DNA of 64,000 bases from Arcuatula senhousia (Eukaryota; Mollusca; Bivalvia; Mytilida; Mytilidae). Within the stretch, counting starts at the first letter, position 1. Each line of letters begins with the position of its first letter. Below, piece by piece: positions 24,901-36,900 of the stretch. The notes under the pieces were generated by a model. The model saw nothing but the letters and a program-made list of their open reading frames with translations, had not been told where the DNA came from and did no database searches. The DNA lies in contig OZ020311.1 in assembly GCA_963971305.1 (NCBI GenBank), positions 124,001 to 188,000 of the forward strand. Direction: 5' to 3'. Both the position numbers and the translations under genes were made by a program.

Positions 24901-27900
24901 CCAGACCAGCATGGTGTAGATAAATGTATCTAACATCATCATTAGAACAGAGGTCAGCAGGCTATACTGGTTAGAGAGGGGTCTTACCTGGGTAGACATT
25001 TTCTATGTACCAGACCAGCATGGTGTAGATAAATGTATCTAACATCATCATTAGAACAGAGGTCAGCAGGCTATACTGGTTAGAGAGGGGTCTTACCAGG
25101 GAAGACATTTTCTATGTACCAGGCCAGCATGGTGTAGATAAATGTATCTTATATCATCATTAGAACAGAGGTCAGCAGGCTATACTGGTTAGAGAGGGGT
25201 CTTACCTGGGAAGACATTTTCTATGTATCAAGCTAGCATGCTGTAGATAAATGTATCTAATATCATCATTAGAACAGAGGTCAGCAGGCTATACTGGTTA
25301 GAGAGGGGTCTTACCGGGTTAGACATTTTCTATGTACCAGGCCAACATGGTGTAGATATATGTATCTAATACCATCATTAGAACAGAGGTCAGCAGGCTA
25401 TACTGGTTAGAGAGGGGTCTTACCTGGTTAGACATTTTCTATGTACCAGGCCAACATGGTGTAGATAAATGTATCTAATACCATCATTAGAACAGAGGTC
25501 AGCAGGCTATACTGGTTAGAGAGGGGTCTTACCTGGTTAGACATTTTCTATGTACCAGGCCAACATGGTGTAGATAAATGTATCTAATACCATCATTAGA
25601 ACAGAGGTCAGCAGGCTATACTGGTTAGAGAGGGGTCTTACCTGGGAAGACATCTTCTATGTACCAGGCCAACATGGTGTAGATAAATGTATCTAATATC
25701 ATCATTAGAACAGAGGTCAGCAGGCTATACTGGTTAGAGAGGGGTCTTACCTGGGTAGACATTTTCTATGTACCAGGCCAGCATGGTGTAGATAAATGTA
25801 TCTAATATCATCATTAGAACAGAGGTCAGCAGGCTATACTAGTTAGAGAGGGGTCTTACCTGGGTAGACATTTTCTATGTACCAGGCCAACATGGTGTAG
25901 ATAAATGTATCCAATATCATCATTAGAACAGAGGTCAGCAGGCTATACTGGTTAGAGAGGGGTCTTACCTGGGTAGACATTTTCTATGTACCAGGCCAGC
26001 ATGGTGTAGATAAATGTATCTAATACCATCATTAGAACAGAGGTCAGCAGGCTATACTGGTTAGAGAGGTGTCTTACCTGGGTAGACATCTTCTATGTAC
26101 CAGGCCAACATGGTGTAGATAAATGTATCTAATACCATCATTAGAACAGAGGTCAGCAGGCTATACTGGTTAGAGAGGGGTCTTACCGGGTTAGACATTT
26201 TCTATGTACCAGGCCAACATGGTGTAGATAAATGTATCTAATACCATCATTAGAACAGAGGTCAGCAGGCTATACTGGTTAGAGAGGGGTCTTACCTGGT
26301 TAGACATTTTCTATGTACCAGGCCAACATGGTGTAGATAAATGTATCTAATACCATCATTAGAACAGAGGTCAGCAGGCTATACTGGTTAGAGAGGGGTC
26401 TTACCTGGTTAGACATTTTCTATGTACCAGGCCAACATGGTGTAGATAAATGTATCTAATACCATCATTAGAACAGAGGTCAGCAGGCTATACTGGTTAG
26501 AGAGGGGTCTTACCTGGTTAGACATTTTCTATGTACCAGGCCAACATGGTGTAGATAAATGTATCTAATACCATCATTAGAACAGAGGTCAGCAGGCTAT
26601 ACTGGTTAGAGAGGGGTCTTACCTGGGTAGACATTTTCTATGTACCAGGCCAACATGGTGTAGATAAATGTATCTAATATCATCATTAGAACAGAGGTCA
26701 GCAGGCTATACTAGTTAGAGAGGGGTCTTACCTGGGTAGACATTTTCTATGTACCAGGCCAGCATGGTGTAGATAAATGTATCTAATACCATCATTAGAA
26801 CAGAGGTCAGCAGGCTATACTGGTTACAGAGAGGGGTCTTACCTGGGTAGACATCTTCTATGTACCAGGCCAACATGGTGTAGATAAATGTATCTAATAT
26901 CATCATTAGAACAGAGGTCAGCAGGCTATACTGGTTAGAGAGAGGGGTCTTACCAGGGAAGACATTTTCTATGTACCAGGCCAACATGGTGTAGATAAAT
27001 GTATCTAATACCATCATTAGAACAGAGGTCAGCAGGCTATACTGGTTACAGAGAGGGGTCTTACCTGGGTAGACATTTTCTATGTACCAGGCCAGCATGG
27101 TGTAGATAAATGTATCTAATATCATCATTAGAACAGAGGTCAGCAGGCTATACTAGTTAGAGAGGGGTCTTACCTGGGTAGACATTTTCTATGTACCAAG
27201 CCAACATGGTGTAGATAAATGTATCTAATATCATCATTAGAACAGAGGTCAGCAGGCTATACTGGTTAGAGAGAGGGGTCTTACCAGGGTAGACATCTTC
27301 TATGTACCAGGCCAACATGGTGTAGATAAATGTATCTAATATCATCATTAGAACAGAGGTCAGCAGGCTATACTGGTTAGAGAGGGGTCTTACCTGGTTA
27401 GACATTTTCTATGTACCAAGCCAGCATGGTGTAGATAAATGTATCTAATATCATCATTAGAACAGAGGTCAGCAGGCTATACTGGTTAGAGAGGGGTCTT
27501 ACCTGGGTAGACATTTTCTATGTACCAGACCAACATGGTGTAGATAAATGTATCCAATATCATCATTAGAACAGAGGTCAGCAGGCAAACTGGTTAGAGA
27601 GGGGTCTTACCTGGGTAGACATTTTCTATGTACCAGACCAGCATGGTGTAGATAAATGTATCTAATATCATCATTAGAACAGAGGTCAGCAGGCTATACT
27701 GGTTAGAGAGGTGTCTTACCTGGGTAGACATTTTCTATGTACCAAGCCAACATGGTGTAGATAAATGTATCTAATATCATCATTAGAACAGAGGTCAGCA
27801 GGCTATACTGGTTAGAGAGGGGTCTTACCTGGGTAGACATTTTCTATGTACCAAGCCAACATGGTGTAGATAAATGTATCTAATATCATCATTAGAACAG

Positions 27901-30900
27901 AGGTCAGCAGGCTATACTGGTTAGAGAGGGGTCTTACCTGGGTAGACATTTTCTATGTACCAAGCCAACATGGTGTAGATAAATGTATCTAATATCATCA
28001 TTAGAACAGAGGTCAGCAGGCTATACTGGTTAGAGAGGGGTCTTACCTGGGTAGACATTTTCTATGTACCAAGCCAACATGGTGTAGATAAATGTATCTA
28101 ATATCATCATTAGAACAGAGGTCAGCAGGCTATACTGGTTAGAGAGGGGTCTTACCTGGGTAGACATTTTCTATGTACCAGGCCAACATGGTGTAGATAA
28201 ATGTATCTAATACCATCATTAGAACAGAGGTCAGCAGGCTATACTGGTTAGAGAGGTGTCTTACCTGGGTAGACATTTTCTATGTACCAAGCCAACATGG
28301 TGTAGATAAATGTATCTAATATCATCATTATAACAGAGGTCAGCAGGCTATACTGGTTAGAGAGGGGTCTTACCTGGGTAGACATTTTCTATGTACCAGG
28401 CCAACATGGTGTAGATAAATGTATCTAATATCATCATTAGAACAGAGGTCAGCAGGCTATACTGGTTAGAGAGGGGTCTTACCTGGGTAGACATTTTCTA
28501 TGTACCAGGCCAACATGGTGTAGATAAATGTATCTAATATCATCATTATAACAGAGGTCAGGAGGCTGTACTGGTTAGAGAGGGGTCTTACCTGGGTAGA
28601 CATTTTCTATGTACCAGGCCAACATGGTGTAGATAAATGTATCTAATATCATCATTAGAACAGAGGTCAGCAGGCTATACTGGTTAGAGAGGGGTCTTAC
28701 CTGGGTAGACATTTTCTATGTACCAGGCCAACATGGTGTAGATAAATGTATCTAATATCATCATTATAACAGAGGTCAGGAGGCTGTACTGGTTAGAGAG
28801 GGGTCTTACCTGGGTAGACATTTTCTATGTACCAGGCCAACATGGTGTAGATAAATGTATCTAATATCATCATTATAACAGAGGTCAGGAGGCTGTACTG
28901 GTTAGAGAGGGGTCTTACCTGGGTAGACATTTTCTATGTACCAAGCCAGCATGGTGTAGATAAATGTATCTAATATCATCATTAGAACAGAGGTCAGCAG
29001 GCTGTACTGGTCATTCTCTACTGGTGACAGATGGATGTTGTACCATTGTACACCAACTCCCTCCTCCTCGTAGAAGGCAAAATATTTACCACTGAGTCCA
29101 AAAGCTGCCGTGGAAAACAAGGACTGAAATAAGAAAATCCTAACATTAAAGCATTAATCAAGCCAAAAGCTGCTGTGGAAAACAGGACAGAAATCATAAA
29201 ATCATACAAGAGTTAACACTAAAGTATGTCTTGCCTGTTTGCTCCATTAGAATACCTAGTTATTTAACTATCCATTTATTAATTCTCAACATATATCTGT
29301 GGACCAACTGAAGTGATCTAGATATCATAGTCATTGAGAAACAGACTTAACATAAAAGACTGACCACAATAAAACAATATAAACAGTCATTTAGTGTCGA
29401 AATGAGGTCAGGGACAGATGACATGGTGATAGACATAAAAACCCTAATTTAATTTATCGATATCCTAAATATCAGATGCCTAGCTGTTATACTATTCAAG
29501 AAACTTTGTTGTTATCTATATTTCCACAAACGTCTTACAAATAAGTTTCAGCCTGAAAAAGACCTAAAAAAAGTTCACAGAGTCACTGGGTCAGGGTCAC
29601 AGGGCCTGGTGACAGTTAGGTAGACCCTAACCTTAACTATTTTTTACCAAATATCAAATGCATAGCTATTATACTTTTCATGCAATTCATTGTCCACAAA
29701 AGTCTTACCAAAAACAAAAAAATTACGGCCTGAAAAAAAGACCTAAGTTCACAGAGTCACTTAAGCGTAAATTTCGGTCAGGGTCACACGGCATGGTCCC
29801 AGTTGTGTAAACCATAACCTTAAATGTATGTATACCCAATATTAGATGCCTAGCTATTATACTTTTCAAGCAATCCATTATCCACAAAAGTCTTGCAAAA
29901 AAATTTATGGCCTGAAAAAAGACCTAAGTTCATTGAGTCACTTAATCGTTAAATTGGGGTCAGGTTCACATGGCATGTTGCCAGTTGTGTGGACCATAAC
30001 CTAAGCTGTCTGTTTACCAAATATTTGACGCTAGCTATTTCAATTTTCAAGTATTTCATTGTCCACAAACATCTTATAAAAAAGGTTTACGGCCAGAAAA
30101 AAGACCTAAGTTCACAGATTCACTGGAGCATGAAATTGGAGTCAGGGTCACATGGCATGGTGACAGTTGCATAGACCATCACCTCAACTGTCTGTATATG
30201 CAATATCAGATGCCTAGCTATTATACTTTTTAAACATCTCAGCACCACACAGTTTTATTCTTGTAGTGTGGGGAGATCATTGTGACCTTGGGATAAATAT
30301 TTCATGTATTTATTATGTGATTAAATGTCATGTGTTTTTACATCATTCGAAGTCATTTTCATTAATTTGTTTTTCAACCTTCTAACTATTAACAGAATAT
30401 GTCCATAAATTATATACATGTAATTAACAGAGAGATATATAGAAACACAATTTCCTACAGAGCTTCATTAAGTGCATTTTATAAAACATTATTCTCCTGT
30501 TGTATTATGCTGCACTTACAGACATACCATTAAAGGTTGTGGATAACATATAACTTCCAAATCAGTATATGATCTAATAAGCTTAACCTACCACAAAAGA
30601 TTTAATTTCTGCCGATATTTCATCACCGGCTACATCTTCTTTGATGGCGACGTACATGTAAGGTACATAAGTCAGGAAGTAGATAATTCCTGCACAGGCA
30701 GCAGCTACCTTGGCCTTGGAGTAGAATGTACTGATCAGGAACCTGTCAAGAAAAAGACATATCAAAAGAACATGTGTAAAATAAGAGAAAACCATTCTTA
30801 TCAATACCCTTAGCCTTGGAGTAAAATGTACTGATCAGAAACCTGTGAATATAAAGTAAAAGAGTCCCCAAACATAAAGCCAAACCGGTCTGAAAGTTGG

Positions 30901-33900
30901 TATGGGTATACAGTTTGTCAAGCTGAATGGAAAATAATGAGATAAGGAACAAGTGTACCAAAAAAAATTTCAATATTATCTGATTATGAGGAAATTTGAA
31001 TTTTAGGCATCTTTTGATGTACTGATTTGATAGAATACTGTACAAGACAAATTACCAACAGCATACCAACACAATGTTATATATCCATGGATTCGTAAAT
31101 ACTTACGAAAATGATATGGTTACTACAGCAAAGACTTCTAGCACCAGGAAAACTATCAATGGATTACTGTGGGACAAAACATGGCCGAACTTCAACATGG
31201 CTGTCAAAGCTGCCATAGTAATGGAGAACTGTATGAAGGTTATAGTAAACCAGGCACACCAATGGACACCATTACTAAGTCCCATCATTCTCATCACCTA
31301 GAAAACATAGTAATGGAGAACTGTATAAAGGTAATAGTAAATCAGGCATACCAATGGACATCATTACTCTCATCACCTAGAAAACATAGTAATGGACAAC
31401 TGTATAAAGGTAATAGTAAATCAGGCATACCAATGGACATCATTACTCTAATCACCTAGAAAACATAGTAATGGAGAACTCTATAAAGGTAATAGTAAAC
31501 CACACACCAATGGACACCATTACTCAGTCCCATTACTCTCATCACCTAGAAAACATAGTAATGGAGAACTGTATAAAGGTAGTAGTAAATCAGGCAAACA
31601 AATGGACACCATTACTCTCATCACCTAGAAAACATAGTAATGGAGAACTGTATAAAGTTGTAGTAAATCAGGCACACAAATGGACACCATTACTCTCATC
31701 ACCTAGAAAACATAGTAATGGAGAACTGTATAAAGGTAATAGTAAATCAGGCACACAAATGGACACCATTCCTCTCATCACCTAGAAAACATAGTAATGG
31801 AGAACTGTATAAAGTTGTAGTAAATCAGGCACACAAATGGACACCATTACTCTCATCACCTAGAAAACATAGTAATGGAGAACTGTATAAAGGTAATAGT
31901 AAATCAGGCACACCAATGGACACCATTACTCAGTCCCATTACTCTCATCACCTAGAAAACATAGTAATGGAGAACTCTATAAAGGTAGTAGTAAATCAGG
32001 CACACAAATGGACACCTTTACTCTCATCACCTAGAAAACATAGTAATGGAGAACTGTATAAAGGTAATAGTAAATCAGGCATACCAATGGACCCCATTAC
32101 TCTCATCACCTAGAAAACATAGTAATGGAGAACTGTATAAAGGTAGTAGTAAATCAGGCATACCAATGGACCCCATTACTCTCATCACCTAGAAAACATA
32201 GTAATGGAGAACTGTATAAAGTTGTAGTAAATCAGGCACACAAATGGACACCATTACTCTCATCACCTAGAAAACAAAGTAATGGAGAACTGTATAAAGT
32301 TGTAGTAAATCAGGCACACAAATGGACACCTTTACTCTCATCACCTAGAAAACATAGTAATGGAGAACTCTATAAAGGTAGTAGTAAATCAGGCATACCA
32401 ATGGACCCCATTACTCTCATCACCTAGAAAACATAGTAATGGAGAACTGTATAAAGTTGTAGTAAATCAGGCACACAAATGGACACCATTACTCTCATCA
32501 CCTAGAAAACAAAGTAATGGAGAACTGTATAAAGTTGTAGTAAATCAGGCACACAAATGGACACCTTTACTCTCATCACCTAGAAAACATAGTAATGGAC
32601 AACTGTATAAAGGTAATAGTAAATCAGGCATACCAATGGACATCATTACTCTCATCACCTAGAAAACATAGTAATGGAGAACTTTATAAAGGTAATAGTA
32701 AATCAGGCATACCAATGGACCCCATTACTCTCATCACCTAGAAAACATAGTAATGGAGAACTGTATAAAGTTGTAGTAAATCAGGCACACAAATGGACAC
32801 CTTTACTCTCACCACCTAGAAAACATAGTAATGGACAACTGTATAAAGGTAATAGTAAATCAGGCACACAAATGGACACCTTTACTCTCATCACCTAGAA
32901 AACATAGTAATGGAGAACTCTATAAACAGTCAGGGGACCAACTTGTACAAGTCAGAATGATCAGATTCAATCTTACTTGTACAAGTCAGATTAAACAAAC
33001 TAGAGTTATCTTCTCCTTATTTTTAGAAATTTCAATCTGACTTCTACGAGTAAAATATACTAGAATGTCTTTTTATCAAAGTCTCTTATCCAGAGATATT
33101 CTCTATGGTTAAATTCCTTTTCTATATACTGAGATCTATTTATACATCTTACAAAATAGTCATGGGTTTGTAATTTAGATTTTATGTTTTTATATCATTC
33201 TTACTTGTACAAGTCAGAATCAAAATTTTACTGCCCTCCTTTGGCAATAAATTTCTCTACTTTGGCGGTCGTGAACACCATGGTCTTTAATTATGCTTAA
33301 ATCATTAAATAACAATTATTTATCTAGTATAAACCACATTGGTGTTCAAATCCGTGGATATAAATGACAGTCTTAGATAATTAGCTATGAAATTATTTGA
33401 TGATAATTGAAACTTTACAGTCAATCTGTTTCCTATTTGCTCATGATTCTTTCATCCTAAATGCAGGATGTCATTGTTGACCTTGTGAAAGAATTTGAAT
33501 AAGATTTATTGGTTTTGAGAAATGTTATTTCAAAAGCATTGAATATTGGAGCAAATTTGATAGAAACAATTCTTACTCTAACAAGTCAGATTCATTCTGA
33601 CCCATAGAAGTCAGAATTGGATCTGACTCTACAGAGTAAGAAACCATAAATAGAATCTTACTGGTACAAGTAAGATCTATTCTGACTTCTACAAGTTGGT
33701 CCCCTGACTGATAAAGGTAGTAGTAAATCAGGCACACAAATGGACACCATTACTCTCATCACCTAGAAAACATAGTAATGGAGAACTCTATAAAGGTAGT
33801 AGTAAATCAGGCACACAAATGGACACCTTTACTCTCATCACCTAGAAAACATAGTAATGGACAACTGTATAAAGGTAATAGTAAATCAGGCACACCAATG

Positions 33901-36900
33901 GACACCATTACTCTCATCACCTAGAAAACATAGTAATGGAAAACTGTATAAAGGTAGTAGTAAATCAGGCACACAAATGGACACCTTTACTCTCATCACC
34001 TAGAAAACATAGTAATGGAGAACTTTATAAAGGTAATAGTAAATCAGGCATACCAATGGACATCATTACTCTCATCACCTAGAAAACATTTTAATGGAGA
34101 ACTGTATAAAGGTTAATAGTAAATCAGGCATACCAATGGACATCATTACTCTCATCACCTAGAAAACATAGTAATGGAGAACTCTATAAAGGTTAATAGT
34201 AAATCAGGCATACCAATGGACATCATTACTCTCATCACCTAGAAAACATAGTAATGGAGAACTCTATAAAGGTTAATAGTAAATCAGGCATACCAATGGA
34301 CACCTTTACTCTCATCACCTAGAAAACATAGTAATGGACAACTGTATAAAGGTAATAGTAAACCAGGCACACCAATGGACATCATTACTCTCATCACCTA
34401 GAAAACATAGTAATGGAGAACTCTATAAAGGTTAATAGTAAATCAGGCATACCAATGGACACCTTTACTCTCATCACCTAGAAAACATAGTAATGGACAA
34501 CTGTATAAAGGTAATAGTAAACCAGGCACACCAATGGACACCTTTACTCTCATCACCTAGAAAACATAGTAATGGACAACTGTATAAAGGTAATAGTAAA
34601 TCAGGCACACAAATGGACACCTTTACTCTCATCACCTAGAAAACATAGTAATGGAGAATTTTATAAAGGTAATAGTAAATCAGGCATACCAATGGACATC
34701 ATTACTCTCATCACCTAGAAAACATAGTAATGGAAAACTGTATAAAGGTAGTAGTAAATCAGGCACACAAATGGACACCTTTACTCTCATCACCTAGAAA
34801 ACATAGTAATGGACAACTGTATAAAGGTAATAGTAAACCAGGCACACCAATGGACACCATTACTCAGTCCCATCATTCTCATCACCTAGAAAACATAGTA
34901 ATGGAGAACTGTATAAAGGTAATAGTAAATCAGGCACACAAATGGACACCATTACTTATACAGGCAAAATGTGGCCTGCGTTTAACAAGCATCTGGCATA
35001 AGTTTAACTGATGTCATCTGACAAATATTAAATTGGCGTTTCTAACCGTGTACCTGTGACACACGTTAAAAATTTATCTTGGCAATATTTTTATTTCATA
35101 ATCAAACACTAAATAAATAACTCACTAAGGAAACTATACATCTGATGAATGGTAAACATATGTTTGACACAGGTTTTGATATTTTATTTTATGTAAGATT
35201 AATGTACAGCGGTTAGAAACATCGTTTATATGCCACGTCAGACGCACATTTTTACAAACGTACGCCAGACACATGTCTTAATTTTGCCCGTGTAGTCCAA
35301 TCGTTCTCATCATCTATAGTCTGAGTCACAAGATTTATTTTCTAGTTTTTTTAGTTTAATTTTATTCAGGATGACAAATGATAAATGAACTTCAAAACTT
35401 TTCTTGAATATTTTACCCCTCTTACCTCCCTTGGCAACACATCACTGATTTTAAATTCTTTATGGATATATCCTATACAAAGTCAACCATATTTTCTTAG
35501 AAAACTAGTCCCTTTTGTGGAAGTGAACCTGCTTAAGTAAAGGAAAATTGGGTTCAAGTTAAGGTCATAACTACAAGAATGAATCTAAGAAAAATGACTG
35601 ACTTTGTATAGGATTTTCCGTAAAAAATTTAAAATCATTGATGTATTGCCAAGTGAGTAAGAGGTGTAAATATTGGAGAAAAGCTTAAAGAAGCAGAGAA
35701 ACCAATGGGGTATCCGAATGTCAATAGTCTGAAAGAGCAGAGACAAAACCAGTAAACACCAACAAGAACGGGACAAAAGCAGACAACATGTAAAACATGG
35801 AAACACAAAAATAACTGAATATCAATAAACATTGGAACTCCAGTCAAAACTACAGTGAACTCAGGTGCTCAAGAAGAGTAAGCAGTTCCTGCTTGCTATA
35901 GCACAATTGTCACGTTACCAACAATCAATTCAGTGTGTCAAATTCGGCAAAGGAAGTTCATTTGTCATTTGTCATCATGAATAAAAGGTGTGGAAATAAA
36001 TCAACAAACCCCAAAATTAAATTTCAAAAACTAGAAAATGAATCTTTTGACTCAGACTTAACACATTATAAGTAAAATATGTGTCACCACTGGCACATTT
36101 CAAAGGCTACCTAGACAATGATGTGATGTAAAATAATAGAAGCTACATATATCATTGACAATTTAATGTTCACTATGAAAAGCACCCAGATGCTTCAATG
36201 TGACCAGTGGTTGCTGCTTACCATCTTGCAATAGGATTCAGGTTTAACCACATGGAAATTATAAGTAAACAATTTGAAGTTTCATATTCAAGCTTGCTTT
36301 TCTTCTTCAAAATAAAAATAACATTCAAATTATTTTCTCTTTGATATCATTTATTTGCTTTAACCTACCTCCTTCAGCCTTTGTTCTTTTTCATACACAA
36401 TACTTTGTACCAACATAGACACTGAGTATAGCCATGAGATGGTCAGACACAGCGGCATAACATGTTCAACCATGAAAAGAAATCTAAAAAATAATCACAT
36501 GCATGGATTTTTGATTGATAAAGGAACTAAATTAAAGAAAATTAAAACATCATGTCTGGATTAAATATTTTAATGATTAATTTATATCATATAATCAGTT
36601 AATCTACAATGCATAAGATGATTTTGTAAACTGTGTTTGGTCTTTTAACTTAGTGTGCTGTAACATGTAATGATAGATTGATTTTTAGTATTTCACCGAC
36701 CTGTCATATTTATAGCATGAGAAAGGAAACTGTCTGATGTAGCCTCCAGGTTCTATATTTGACTGACCTGTCATATTTATAACATGAGAAAGGAAACTGT
36801 CTGATGTAGCCTCCAGGTTCTATATTTGACTGACCTGTCATATTTATAACATGAGAAAGGAAACTGTCTGATGTAGCCTCCAGGTTCTATATTTGACTGA

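Noticed and set aside
21150..28985. Interpretation of array E as a multi-exon gene with 70 real alternative exons
   Set aside because: Unit length 109 and exon part 88 nt do not keep phase, and a ~21-nt gap is far too short for a normal intron between neighbours. Kept only as a finding to test.
31169..33040. Series of plus-strand ORFs containing [20 protein letters not shown] repeats
   Set aside because: Antisense reading of array F (acceptor plus exon 16 start). The stop in each unit falls at TCACCTAG, the reverse of the acceptor.
35585..35847. Cysteine-rich hydrophobic minus-strand ORFs
   Set aside because: They fall inside the dispersed repeat copy at 35,690-35,965 and are not conserved between copies.
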